Shown here: positions 24,856-36,730 of the stretch, one piece after another
How positions within the stretch are numbered: the first letter of the stretch is position 1
Layout of the letters: every line of letters begins with the position of its first letter
From: Phytoseiulus persimilis
Lineage: Eukaryota > Arthropoda > Arachnida > Mesostigmata > Phytoseiidae
Direction: 5' to 3'
Length of the DNA stretch: 64,000 nucleotides
Assembly: GCA_037576195.1 (NCBI GenBank)
Contig: CM075103.1
Coordinates: 7,874,001 to 7,938,000, forward strand
Translations under genes and position numbers: made by a program
Notes under the pieces: generated by a model
Database searches by the model: none
Told to the model about the DNA's origin: nothing
The model's input: only the letters and a program-made list of their open reading frames with translations

Positions 24856-26230
24856 TTCCGGGGTTTTTCTGTAGAGTGATGACGAAATCCGTTCTTTTTT
24901 CTTGATGAGATTTTTCTGAGATGTCGAGAGTTGAGATTCAGTTTTCGAATTTCTGAGACCCGGTACTTCCGCATCGGGAGTTCTCGAGTCATCTAGGGTA
25001 GCGTCAGGCATAATAGAAAACAATGAATCTTTTCTCAGTTTACCCCCAAAACACGTGTTCCCGCGCGGTTCACTGAATGTAGCGCTTTGTACCCAAGAGG
25101 TACCGCATTACCTCAGTCGACGCGTTGCCTCCGGGCCAATGGTTGCGACCAGTCTCGTCAATGATGGCCCTGTTCGCGGTCCGTTCCCATGCCAACAGCG
25201 ACGGTTCTCCTGTCCCGCTCGGTCCTGCTGCTGAATGTTCGCGGAAAGCGAAGGGCGATAGTCCAGTTCAGACACACTAGGCCTCTTCCTGTAGAATCGT
25301 GTAGAATTCTCCAATCACTTTGTATCTGAACTCATGTACAGGGCGGTCAATTACTTTAGGAACCTTTTTACTCTCTATTCTTTTGGTCATCAAAAATCGA
25401 GAAATGGTACGATCGTGGATCATTTCCAGTCATTCAGTGTGACGGAACCACTTCACGACTTCAATAGAAATTCAAAACGACTTCATTCGCCCTCTCACCT
25501 TAGCATGGCTCCCTGATTGAAGCGTTGTGTCTCGTTGTGTTCACGATCTCGCTCCTTTGAGCAGGACTTTGGCTCGGAATCGCGTCGTTTTGGTACGGAG
25601 TTTTAATACCTCTCAGCCCTAAACTTCTGCGGCTGCGGCCTCCCTATGCCCCAGGAACCATGTAGGGTAAAATTACCAAATATGAACTACTTACCAGTTA
25701 TGGGCCTCAAGGGCAGTGAACTTTTCCACAAGCCTCTTGTCTACTGCAGAGTCAACGGCAACGATATGAAGCCCCTCTACCTTCGGAAATCAGTGATGTC
25801 TGTGAAAGCTCCATCTTGGCCCCGGAGCGGGGAGGCAGACTAGAAAGCAGAGTCTAATTCGATACATCGCCGTATAGTTTGTGAGACATTTGAGTGTTCG
25901 GTCGGATGTGGACATCGGAATGGCTTGAAGTTGACGGGGCGAGAGTCTCCCGAAAGTGAGTGCTCGAATCATTTGTGAGAGAACACAATCGCGAGTTGTA
26001 TCTGTTATTCGTTCCTGTAGCGAATCTCGACTCGTCCCTCCAACTTGCCGCTGGGGAGGTTTCCAGCCTGAATTCTTTCAATGAATCATCAAGAAATGGA
26101 ATGCGTTTCTCTGATTTGAGGAGATTGGTGGGAGAAAATCAGTGGATCGTTCCACGATTCACCTCGTCACGAAGGAGAGGCGGTCCCTCCCCACGAAACG
26201 CCTTCGGTCAAGACTTTGAAACGCGTCGAT

Positions 26231-26302
26231 GGCCCATCACTGGTCAGTATTTGGCCCAAAACTGGTAAGTGGCCCATAACTGGTAAGTGGCTCATAACTG
26301 GT
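26231..26302. repeat. 18-bp tandem repeat, about 3.5 copies
   Basis: The core (A)ACTGGTAAGTGGCCCAT repeats with ACTGGT at 26239, 26261, 26279 and 26297, giving spacings of 22, 18 and 18. On the minus strand this encodes a Ser-Tyr-x-Pro-Leu-Thr repeat in a short frame, which I take as incidental. Confidence 0.85.
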
Positions 26303-27071
26303 ACTTTTATTATATCCGTAGATCATGATCCCTATTGAATCGATGTAGAATACCAAATGAGCTTTGTAAGCATCGAGGTCAAACTTACGTGGTGCTTGTG
26401 TCTCAAAGAACAAGACATGATCATTTGAGGAGCGTGAACCTTGGTTGTATCGTGCGCAGGGCTGGAGAGGGGCTGACAAACTCTATCATCGTCCCGAAAT
26501 TCCAGCTAGCGTCGGCATGGCCCCATTATTAGGATCATCATCGTCGCCCGTCGTCGATCGAAACTCAATAGACTGATCAGCTGTCTATTGTGTTGTCATT
26601 GTCGTCGTTCATCATCACAAGTCCACGTCATCTGAGGAAATTTCTTTGCTCTGTCACAATCGCTCAATCCGCCGACAGGGCTTCTCCACGAAAAAATGAG
26701 AACTTCTTATTCTCTCCTCGAAACCAGGTGGCGACGTTCCCAGTCCTGAAGGGGTCAGAGGGGCGGGAGCTCGATGGGGTAGACAGAACCGGCCGTCGAG
26801 CTGCATGTATGTCCTCTGCGATGTCCTCTTTGGCGAACTGAGCGCGGCTACCAGCCCGCGAGCTGACTGCGTGGCGGCAAGCAAGCGAGCAGTTCTCTCA
26901 GCGGCAAAAACAACGCCGAGCGCATAAGTGGATATGTGAGTAGACCATGCAGATTGATGTCGTATCACCGTCCCTCGCTGCTGTCGTTGCCACTGAGCCT
27001 TACTGTGAGCACTCCTAATACCCGAAGATATATTTCTCATACTCATCCATTCGTATTTAGCACAACTCTCT

Positions 27072-27085
27072 ACACACACACACAC
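27072..27085. repeat. Short AC dinucleotide repeat
   Basis: Seven AC units. A second, imperfect AC-rich stretch lies at about 31650-31660. Confidence 0.8.
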
Positions 27086-28023
27086 CCTGCTCGAGCTACG
27101 GAGGAAGCAACTGGGCTGGCCAACGTGCGGACGCAGGGACACTGATACTACCGAGCCGATGTGAATTCGGCCCTTGGTTCAGCCTGGAGAGGGAGCTGCG
27201 CTCATGGAAGCAAAACCGTGAACGAATGGGCCTAGGGAGCGCGAAGCGAAGCCGATGCTACAGGGTCCGGTCCCGAAGGAGTGCAAGGATGAAGAGGTGC
27301 GCACAAAGTGGAGCAGAAAGAACCGGAAGAATTGCCGCACATTACAGTTTTTGATGATTTTCTCGGTGATTCTGATGTGACTAATGTTCACCTTGCTTCA
27401 GAAACTCCGTTATTACCAAGTTGGAACTCGACTCGTGACGTCGTATCGCGGACACCTGTACTGGCATGTTATTTAAACCTCAATCGGCCAGATCCCGGCG
27501 CGAACCCTTCTCTCTCCGTGGGCTTTGCCTTCCGCTCGATCGTTTTTCGTCATTCAACGAGGTTGCGAGCTGGGAGAAGCCTTCATTCAATTTTCCATGT
27601 CAGCGCGACTAAGACTTTCCGCGGATGACCAATATCGTGAAGGAATCGGCTCCGAAGGGCGCGATACAACGAGTTAGCATGGGTGCGTCTCAAAGCCTGG
27701 TTTGAAATTATCAGCCGGGCAATCTACTCTTTGGGAACTCACTCGAGCCTCACTGGATCCGACACGAGGCAGCTGCGGATACAGTCTTTTCGTATTGGGC
27801 GAGAATCATCTGAAAGTCTCGCTCGGCCTATCCCATCAACATCGTTCATATTCGCATCCCTCATCTTCTCTAGATCAAAATAGTACTCCGAAATCGGATC
27901 CGTTATGAGCGCGTCCGCTACAGTGCGGTGCAGTTGATTAGGACACCCCTCGATTCCCACAAAATCTTAGAATCTCGAAGAAATAGGGTAGGGGGAGGTG
28001 GCTGACGAGGAGGAGAACGGTAG

Positions 28024-28692
28024 CACGTAAGCCTACGTTTAATTAGAACTAGTGCTTTTAGCGAAGTTGGTCTGAGTCTGAAGTCTACTGCACGCAAAAT
28101 AGGTAGGACGAGGCGTGTGGTGCGTGCTTTCTTGCAAGATCCGCGAGCTAACGGGTCGAAGCGGAGAGAAAAACGGAAATATAAGTTGTCCGCAACAGTG
28201 ACCGCCAAAAGCTGGCGGGAGTCCTGGATCTAAAGGTGTCAAGATGGACCGTCTGGCGCGCGATTTCGGCTTCCCTGGTGCTCATAAGAGCTAGGATGCA
28301 GACTGTCCCGCACCTCAAGGAGGAACACATCGAGGCCAGAGTGGCATTCGGGAGAGGTACATGGACAGAGATTGGAAAACGGTGGGTCTGATGAGGAGAA
28401 GTACGGACGAGTCGCGTCAGAGCGTCCCTGTGGTCTTCTAAGTCAATGATCCATTCCCAGGTCATCTTTTCTGATGAGAAGAAGTTTAACTTCGACGGGC
28501 CCGATGGCTCTGCGAGCTATTGGAGAGATCTGCGGAAGGGAGCGGTGGTTTTCTCCATGCGGAACTTCGGCGGTGGCTCCGTCATGGTATGAGGTGCGTT
28601 TAGTCTGGCGGGGAAACTGGTTTTGCAGTTTGTGTCCAGTAGAATGAAGAGCGCCGATTACGGCGCGATCTTCAAAAAGAGGGGTGTTGTGG
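28024..28692 (+). pseudogene. Tc3-type transposase remnant, frameshifted, C-terminus missing
   Basis: Three conserved pieces in order. At 28060-28130 lies the first DNA-binding helix-turn-helix, with LSLKSTARKIGRTRRVVRAF followed by a LQDP segment, the place where Tc3 transposase has a KDP motif. At ~28212-28388, in a different frame, comes the second HTH (LKVSRWTVWRAI) and then HLKEEHIEARVAFGRGTW, matching the region before the catalytic core. From 28461 the catalytic core starts with VIFSDEKKFNFDGPDG, YWRDLRK and RNFGGGSVMV, very close to Tc3A of Caenorhabditis. The first catalytic Asp (SDEKKF) is kept. Breaks: a frameshift between the first two pieces, TGATGA at 28389-28394, and TGA at 28590 where the family has Trp. 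The remnant ends around the QFVSSRMKSADYG segment, so the second Asp and the final acidic residue of the DDE triad are gone. It cannot encode an active enzyme. Assignment to the Tc3 branch is from recalled sequence. Confidence 0.92.
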
Positions 28693-28713
28693 GGTGTCGT
28701 AACCATCTGCACC
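28691..28713 (+). repeat. Internal extra copy of the terminal-repeat motif of the Tc3-like element
   Basis: The 23 bases here repeat, in the same orientation, the motif of the right terminus at 28867-28886 (GGGGTGTCGTAA, then CTGCAC after a short variable stretch), about 175 bp further in. The 10 bases just before (28681-28690) begin another GGGGTGT. It sits where the transposase reading ends. Some Tc1-family elements carry direct repeats inside each inverted end (IR/DR arrangement); alternatively the internal deletion joined a second terminus here. I see no matching inner copy on the left side. Confidence 0.7.
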
Positions 28714-28895
28714 AGTCTCATTTCACGCAAATCGGCTAAAATTCCCAAGTCGGGAATAATGGCACTGCCAATGATATTTTCCTGAGTCAGTGATCGTTCT
28801 GCTTCTCGTCAGCCGCCTCACCCTGCCCTATTTTCTCGAGATTCTTCGATTTCGTGAAAATCGGGGGGTGTCGTAATCAGCTGCACTTCACTTCA

Positions 28896-31800
28896 GTTCA
28901 TGAAACGATTCTCGAGGTTTTCCAACGGAGCAACATGGAATAAGAAATGCCATATCGCGAGAGCATATCGGTTTAATTTTTCTCCCAATCGAGATTCGAA
29001 GGGGCAACAGTGCTGCAGTTCACGGGTCTCTTTCGACCGCGCCGGACCTACCCGACGTTGGTTAGCGTGCTTTAAACATTCAGCTCCACCCTGATTGCTC
29101 CGCAGGATTAGTTTGATTTCTTCACTGTGTTCAAGTTCTCTCGTCGATAATTCAGGGTAACACAGCCGCGGAGCGCTTTCGATTTCTGCGGATAGCAATC
29201 GGAATTCACGCGGAAAACGGTGGAAATCAATATCGGCCAAATGGACATGGGACGTTTTGAATCCGGAAGCCTGAAATCTCTACAACTGTGTACACGAGTG
29301 CAGAAAATGGAGCGCAAAACAGAGACGATGGATTGCGCTTCCGTTCTCGAACTATGTGTCGATGTTTATTAGAGAGAGAACTGGGAACCGGCGATATTGA
29401 TAGTATGAGCGAGGAGATTCAATTTTTGTTTTGTGGAGCACGAGATATCCCCCGCTTGATGCTCAGTCAACATATTCAGTTGACAACCATGAATTCGCTA
29501 CTCAACCATCTCATACCGATCGAGACATTTTCTCGATTCGAGATGTCATGTTCAGCGGAGAACCGCTTTGCATTGGTTCATTTCACTGAGAATTGGAGGT
29601 TATGGGGACTGTTACATGGATGGAGATAAGCAGTTTTGGATCTCCACCCGATTTTCGTTTAGTGGAGAAACAAAGAAAAAAAGCGTTCCAGGATTTATAT
29701 ACATAGCATGGAGTGCGAGACATCGAAGTCTACCATACTCTGCAAGAATCTCACAATCGGTGATTTTTGAACTTGGCTCTTCGATTGAGGAACACGGAGA
29801 ACGCGTGGATGAGAAGTCCCGCTCGATGACCCGACAGAACTTTGTTTTTTCCTTGGTCGAGCAACTCACAAAGGGTAGACCCTACAGTTCGCGAAAGGAG
29901 GTGCGAGTGCGAAAAAGAAAGAAAATGGGAGATAATAGAGAGCCATAGGGGAAACAGATGCTTTTACGCACGACCTAGGAGGATGGAAAATTTAGCTGGA
30001 GTGTGGGGGATATTGCACTTGCGGAACTCGCTGCGAATTCCTGGCCCAAGTGAGTTCGTAGGGTACTTCCTCGGTACACAATGAGAGAGTCAGGGTGAGA
30101 CCCATCAGAGACGAAGACTAAGAAAATTCAGGTCTCCGAATTTCAACCAAAGCTAGTATACCATGGAGTGATGTCTCTTGCCACAGAATCAATGCTGGAT
30201 CGAGAAGTAAAAGACTTGATCAGGTGAAATAGAAGGCTGGCGAATGATTCGGGGGAGCTCACGTTTTCTGAACTTCGCTGAACAGGACACAGTGGTCAAG
30301 AAACCACCGCGATCCTTTGACGACTCTTTTCAGCTCGCAGGGAAAGTTCATGTTCTGTTCCAAACGATTGTGGAAACGGAGAAGGAGGTTGATATTCGAG
30401 GAGTGAATATCTGACTGAATAGGAGGAAATATCTGACATCTTCGAGACGGAGAACAGGACGTTCCCCGGGGCGCATGCTTCGGACCGCGGTCTCATTCAT
30501 ACGGGAGAACGGGACTCAGGCATGAAAGCAACAGGTACAAGCGACAGGGCCATTCAGGTCGCACGCTTCAGACTTCTCGTATCGAAGAACGGCCTCTTGA
30601 CCACTACGTCGAGCTGAGGAATGCGGAAGAGATGAAGTTCTGGGAAACTTCCTGGCGTCACTGAAATTCACATCATCTTAGGCACAGGAGCGTGCCCCAG
30701 AAGGCTGGGAGGGCCCGAATCCGGAGCTACATCTCTATCTCTCTAGGGAGCCCGAAGCCGAGAACAGACGGATTCGAAGCTCTGTCAATGAGCCTCACTG
30801 CAGCAGAAAACGAAACCGAATCGAGAACAGAATCAGGATATAGAGAGCTGAGGGAGCTTGGTTGAGATGAATGACTGTGAGGTGTTGGTCTGTGCAAGGG
30901 CGTATGCGTGAATGGCGGTTTTGGCGGTACCGCTCGGCTTCATCATCGGTCTTCCAGCGAGTCGAAGTGCATCATGAGTCATGGGGCCCTCGCAACCTTG
31001 CAGAACCGCTGAAGCGATCCCGCCCAAGCCGACCACAAAAGCAACGACTTTGGCTAAGCGCCGCATAGGCAAGCCATCACACGGATGAGAACTTGACAAC
31101 GCAGACATCGAGTATGTGTTGCTCTGCATGCAGCTCCAACGAGAGTTCGGAAGCAATGCCGAACGGCTCCTTGCGGGTCGAGTCCCCGGCTCCCACAAGG
31201 CAGAGATAGGTGTGTTTTCAGAGGAAACACTTCATATCCCAAGGGATTTCCACACCGACTCTACGAAAAAGAAAATTGCAGAAGATTCTTGGGGATCGAG
31301 AGGGTTGATGCGATTTCTTGTTGAGTTATGCTCTTTCTGCTGATATGCTTCACTGGTGCCTCACTCTGCCCTAATCATACGGAAGTCAAATTTCGACTCA
31401 TCGAGAGAACGGAAGGAGTTTGGTTTGTGTGACCGATGGAGCCGCAGTTCATATGAAAGCCCCTTTGAGTCCCTGTGGATGAGAACTGCGTCCCCATTTC
31501 GACTGACCGATTCATGCAAATACAGCGAATCGGGGACCCCCAGTTGCGGAAGGCGTGCCGCGTTCCTCAGACACCGGGATCCTGGTCTCCCGCGAGCGAG
31601 CTAGAGACTTGATTCCCCTAGTGCAGCTTCACCGTAGAATAGCTTCACACAAACACACACTTCCATCAGAGCGGCGATGGAACTTTCCTCCGATATGGTT
31701 CTCGCAGTCATACGTACGTGCAGTCGATTCGAGTAGAACGGACCTATTTAGTGCGGGATGGAAGTGCGGACCACCCTCGTAAAGCGGACAGAACACCCAA

Positions 31801-33861
31801 TCAGGGCCGTATGCTTACTCAGGCGATGCCACAGAGGCTGAAGCCTCGGAGTGTTGATCGATGAGCTCTGGAACTTGAGTCAACAGAATACAAATCGAAT
31901 CCTACTCACGTTGGTCATGCCTTCAGCCTATGCATTCCGAAGTTTTAAAAGACCACCCCGACAATACCCATCCGGCTACTTCGGCCACAAGCGACACAAT
32001 ACCACGACTCACTGTGAGGTGGAGATCCTGGTCATCTCTTTCTTGGGCATGTTTAGGTCGTGTGTCGTGATGAAAAACAGCAAACCAACAATGAGCTCTG
32101 AGATCCGGCGAGGCCCCCAGCCCGCGAGGGACCCTGAGCCTTATTCAGGGGATCGGAGGCAGCTTCGAGCCGAGATTGAACGAACCAAAGATGTCGGAAG
32201 AGTAACTTCAGTCCAGCTCGAAAAAGTGCTGAAGGCTCAAGTTTAGGGCGGACAGGTCTTAACACTTCATTGCACTCGCGTCAGAGCCGAACCCCCGATA
32301 ATCAATTAAGGTTGAAATTTCCTAGCGTCAATGCTTTTTATCAAGTTCTTTTGCCTTGCCCTTTTCACCGTTTTTTTCAGCGTCGACTCTGCCACCCCAC
32401 CTCCTTGCCAGGGATCGACAGGCCCTCGGGCAGCGTGGGAGGTGATGGAGCAGAGGGAGAGGCAACCGGACGCGCCAGCGAAAGTGGGTAAATAAAATAT
32501 CGGCGAACACCGGGGGGCCCAAGGGGACATGGGCTCTAATGGAGAAGGGCCCCATTTCACCAGAGCTGTGTAAGAAGTGTTCGCTAGGAAATAAGCCACC
32601 ACTGCCACCAAACGCTCCGACACACACTCGCCGAGTCTTTGGACAAACATCAACTTGACAATGTAAACATCTTTGAGTAGTTTTTCACACCGAGGAAGAG
32701 ACCGCCTGAGTACGGCCGGCCTAGAGAGGGAAAACACAAGCCACACAATCGCACCTATGCAGAGAAAACTGTTTGTCCTTTTGACAAGTTCACTTGGACT
32801 GCTCGGTAGATCAGATGATCGTTCGGTCGGCATCGTTCGGTCGTAATTTCATGGACTTCTGACTGGGGCACACGGCAGGATGACAGAAAACAGTTGTCAG
32901 CTGGCGAAGGAATTTGCCTACAGAAGTTTCAGAGAACGGGGATGCGCAACCGCCCTCGGCTCGGTCACTATCTTCGTCCCAGGACGTCGTTCCCTGCCTC
33001 GAATCCTCGAAGAGTTTCACCGGAGGCTCTAACTACCGCACGGTGATGGAACAGTTCGGCACACCCGACAGGCACTCAATACTGAGAGCCACTCCAAATT
33101 ATAAGGACACATTGTAGACTATCTCCTTTCATGCTTTCCTTTGTTGTGACCACGATTGAAAATCCCCTCCTGTTGACATAAAACGTCGACTTGCTGAATA
33201 TCTGTTGCGTTCCGAAGTCTCGAGCCCCGCTTCAAAAACCTAGCGTGACGGAGTACCCTTTTAGCGATGCCAGCCAAAATTGACCGACCGACCGACCCAC
33301 CGGCCGGCCGTCCATCCATCCATCCGGAGCTCTGTCTGCTCGTGTGTCTCGAAGACTTCAACTCGTCGGATGCGCTTGCCTTTGAGTGGGTTCCGACCGA
33401 CGGATGCTCTGAACGGATATTGAAGAGCCTCGTCCCAGAAGTCACCGGCCGAGATCGGCCGACTTCTGGCGTAGGAGGGCCTCGGTAGTTTCGACTTCGA
33501 GTTCGATCGATTTAAGGGCATCGAAGGGTTCGGGTTCCTCTCGATCTGTTGACCCTTTCACTTCTTATCGAAACTAAATCGCTCTTCGCACCGAGGCAAC
33601 TCCGCTGCATCACTCTCTGATCTCATGAGAGTGTATTTCTCGAACTGCATCACAAATCTTGATGTTTCCTCGATTTGTTCGCGCCTCGTGCCAACGTTCC
33701 CCACTGGAGTTTGCCTCAGTAACCGCGTTGTCCGTAATGATGGGGGAGAGCGTCCTCCATGAAAGGCAAGTGGTTCTTCCGAGAAGTTTGATGCACTTGA
33801 CTTTGAATGTGGTCGTGTATGCAAATACTCATTTCTCAATGAAACGAATGGAGCTGTCTGA
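28896..33861. other. No supported gene
   Basis: Frames such as 28893-29240 (minus) and 32306-32833 (minus, 175 codons) look partly protein-like but match nothing I know. No repeat copies of the listed elements were noticed. Confidence 0.5.
33281..33328. repeat. Tetranucleotide microsatellites (GACC and CATC)
   Basis: About four GACC units are followed by a CCGGCCGGCC block and three CATC units. Confidence 0.85.
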
Positions 33862-34170
33862 ATTTCTCGGGGTGGACCGACGACGCCGCGCCGTTTTTCC
33901 CAGTCGTCGTTATTTGCCGACGACAAACTTTTGATGAAGCACCTCCTTGGAACTCAGTTGGCGGGGGATAGGGGAGCGAGCAATGGCGCGCGAGACATGC
34001 TCAATGCGGTTCCCGTCTTTTCCATCCCTTGTTTGAGGATCTCGGAGAACAAGATACTCATGAGTATTCCGGGGGAAGATCAGGATTCAGGTGACTTTGA
34101 GTCCTCATCTGCGCTCGGGAAGTCCAAGACCTTCCAATTAAGAACAAGACCTTCCCCGTGGACCGGGTGA
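33862..34170 (+). pseudogene. Probable LINE reverse-transcriptase fragment with FADD motif
   Basis: The frame between the stop at 33859-33861 and the stop at 34168-34170 contains SSLFADDKLLMKHL at about 33904-33945, followed at the usual distance by DMLNAVPVFSIPCLRISENK and ILM. In LINE polymerases the catalytic (F/Y)ADD is followed by about 25 residues and then by a D(L/I)..V..W....L.(V/I)...K..(V/M) pattern. The Trp expected before the KT-like motif is missing here. The preceding GVPQGS..SP block is not seen in any frame upstream, so only the palm motif and its downstream helix survive. FADD is typical of non-LTR polymerases. A chance match of a four-residue motif is possible, but the downstream spacing supports the call. 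Confidence 0.42.
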
Positions 34171-35182
34171 AGTGGAGACAGCTCTCTCGAGCAGAGGTCT
34201 CGACGATGTGCGAACACACGTTGACTTAGCGGCTCCAATTAATCTTCCTGCTCAAAGAATAATGTCACTTAAGGACTCTGATTGTACGACGGATCGAATA
34301 TCATTTGAATTGTGATGGCGAAGCATCTCCGCGGGCCAGGATTGTGCCGTGCCTAATGATCTAATCTGTCTCGCAGCGTTTCCTGAATGAACGGCTGATT
34401 GCAAGCGTTGCATAACACGAGATAGGAACACGAGCGTTGAGTCAGCGGGAAAGTTCTCCGCAACCTGAGCTGGACGATCTCGCGCTCACTAGCGATCCAG
34501 CTCGGAGAGAACTAAGGTGTTCTCTCAGTTCGGGGTTCTACTCCAGAGTGATCGCGGAACGCGAAGCAGCATTTCACGGAGCCGGGAGGTCGGATTCAGG
34601 AAACCAGACCGATGATTCAAATACGCGGGAGCTTCCGAAACGTTCGCGGTGCCTTTTCCTCCGAGTTTTTCGCTCGTTCAGCTTCCGTTCTGCGCACAGA
34701 GCGCTCTTCCTCCCCCACCATTCTCCTCCTCACTCTCTCGATCGCGCAAACTTCCTCTTTCCTTCTTGCACCCTTTCGCCGTACTTCCCCAGACTTCTCT
34801 TCTCTCCGGCGAAGTCGTTTCCTGGCTCTCCGCGAGGAAGTGTTTAGCACCGAAGATTCCACCGGCGTAAAAAAATATATAGAGAGGACTTGAATCGACG
34901 GCGAAAAGGAAACATGGGGGAAAGCTCGCGAGCGTTAGTCCTTCTCCAGACGTCGGTTGTCGCCATGTATTTTAAAGCCTTTTTACAACCGATGCGAGAG
35001 TGAACGACGCAATTCTTTTACAACGTTCACCAGCAGTTATTGAAAAGCCATTGCAAGCAACCGGCTCGGCATCCGAGCAACAGCACCACCACCGTCGCCA
35101 CCACCAGCTGTGGAAGCTGCGAAGGCACACACATCTACCTCCGGAACATGAGAACAAATCGTTCCAGCATAAATTCATGCTC
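34171..35182. other. No supported gene
   Basis: A pyrimidine-rich + strand stretch at about 34640-34830 opens several overlapping frames. Nothing is recognised. Confidence 0.6.
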
Positions 35183-35184
35183 TA

Positions 35185-36232
35185 CAGGGTGGTCATCGTT
35201 AGTCGGGAATTTTCTTACTCTCTCTCCTTTTGCTCATAAATCGGTGAGAAATCATCCGATTCTGGACTTTTTTTTTTGCATTCCATAGCTGGAAAGATGG
35301 TGCATCTCTCTCTCGATTTGTGAATTTGTAGAAAACCGAATTTCGCAAATCGGCTCAAAGATTGCCTTTTTTTTCAAGTTTTCTCTCAAAAAAAGTCGGC
35401 AAACTTATGAAGTCAACCGATCGAATTCGTAAGTGTCGAGGTCGACGCAGGATAGGATGCTGCTCGAACGCCCTGCAACTCCAGATTTCTAGCTCAGGAT
35501 CTGTGAGGAGGACGAAGGATCGTTTCAACCTTGACCTCAAGTTCGACCTCCTGAGAAGATCGCGTCTTCTTTGCATTCCGGCCCGTAATTCCTCAGAGAA
35601 GCCGAATTCAGAAAATTTCTCAATGGCAAAAAGCTCTTAGATTGGTCCAGACTACCCGACCAGGGAGTTGTCGGGTCGATCCGCGAAGTTTTTTTTTCCC
35701 CCCGAAAATCTCGCCCCCTCGATTTCTTGAAAAAGTTGTCGGATCGACCGGTAAACTTCTTCGTCAGGTAGTTTGGACCAATCTAAGAACTTTTTGCTAT
35801 CGGAAAATTTCCCGAATTCGGCTTCCCTGAGGAGTTAGGGGCAAAGAGGACGCGATCTTGTCAGGAGGCCGATCTTGAGGTCAAGGTTGAAACGATCTTT
35901 CGTCCTCTTCACAGATCCTGAGCTGGAACTCTGGAATTGCCGGGCGTTTGAGCAGCATCCTATCCTGCTTCGACCTTGACACTTACGAATTCGATCGGTC
36001 GACTTCAGAAGTTTGCCGAATGTTTTTTTGAGAAAACTTGAAAAAAAGGCAATCTTTGAGCCGATTTGCGAAATTCAGTTTTCTACCGATTCACAAAAAT
36101 CGAGATGGAAAAGGTGCGCCATCCTTCCAGCTATCGAATGCAAAAAAAAGTCCAGAATCGGATAATTTCTCTCCGATTCATGAGCAAAAGAAGAGAGAGT
36201 AAGTAAATTCCCGACTTACGATGACCACCCTG
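35185..36232. mobile_element. 1,048-bp full-length palindromic (foldback) element with mariner-like ends and TA duplication
   Basis: The element begins CAGGGTGGTCATCG at 35185 and ends with the reverse complement at 36232; both sides are flanked by TA (35183-35184 and 36233-36234). The left arm (to about 35690) and the right arm (from about 35730) stay alignable over about 500 bp each with mostly single-base differences. Examples of paired blocks: GCAAATCGGCTCAAAGATTG at 35348 against its complement near 36050, and GATCGAATTCGTAAGTGT near 35420 against 35985. Similarity continues almost to the centre near 35708, leaving little or no unpaired spacer. I see no transposase. TA duplication and CAGGGTG ends are typical of Tc1/mariner-derived non-autonomous elements; a foldback of this completeness is unusual. 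A transcript across it would form a roughly 500-bp hairpin RNA. The 92-codon frame in the left arm (35362-35640) is probably incidental. Confidence 0.95.
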
Positions 36233-36730
36233 TATAGCTGGTTCACCCGTCCACATACTCGCTCGCTTCTCCCCGCTTGAGTGGAGTCGAGTGGAATACA
36301 AAATATATTGACGCTCCTTGCCAATTCTCACAGGCACTTGTTCCCGCATGATGGCTCGGAAGTCTGAGAATTCATTCACCAACAGGATGTCAATGGCGGC
36401 TCTCGGTATTCAAGCGCACGTTAAAGCGTTTGCTCCGCTTCAGTGTTCGGTTCTCTCCAATAGTGGACTTCCCTGGATCCCGGGACAAGTTATCAGCGCG
36501 TTTGTATGAGGCTCTGAGAGCAGACATTGTTCCCGCGGCACGAGAGTCTGGACCGGTTCACCATGACCACGAAGAACGCCGTCGGCTCGAGGCCGCGAAT
36601 CGGTCGATCCCTCAGGATGGTTCAGCTATATGGATTCGAGCCAGAAGCTGTTGCCGTCTTTTAGCGATGGGAGCTCTTTCCTGCGCATATGAGATATACA
36701 AAAGAGTGCCTCGCTGACTGCCGGAGCCGA

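Larger units (their letters stand above)
24856..27918. other. No supported gene; two short tandem repeats
   Basis: Holds the 18-bp tandem and the AC repeat listed separately. Open frames up to 162 codons (26654-27142, minus) are unrecognised. Confidence 0.55.
27921..28893 (+). mobile_element. Tc3-like (Tc1/mariner) DNA transposon, internally deleted, with ~108-bp inverted ends
   Basis: Seen: the left end starts CAGTGCGGTGCAGTTG right after a TA, and about 108 bp from it (27921 to ~28028) match the reverse complement of ~28786-28893 with scattered mismatches. Shared blocks include the GACACCCC block, AATCTCGA(G/A), AAATAGGG(T/C)AGGG and GGCTGACGAG. The right flank is CA where TA is expected, so the target duplication has decayed by one base. 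Between the ends lies a transposase remnant (separate entry). Known: Tc1/mariner elements duplicate TA, and Tc3 begins with CAGTG. Inferred: at 973 bp it is too short for ends this long plus a complete transposase of about 330 codons, and the C-terminal third is absent, so this is an inactive internally deleted copy. Mismatches between the two ends point to appreciable age. Confidence 0.93.

Noticed and set aside
28724-28757. Fragment of the palindromic element inside the Tc3-like element (shared CGCAAATCGGCT and AAGTCGGGAA)
   Set aside because: The two short matches are in different relative order and spacing, so chance is the simpler explanation.
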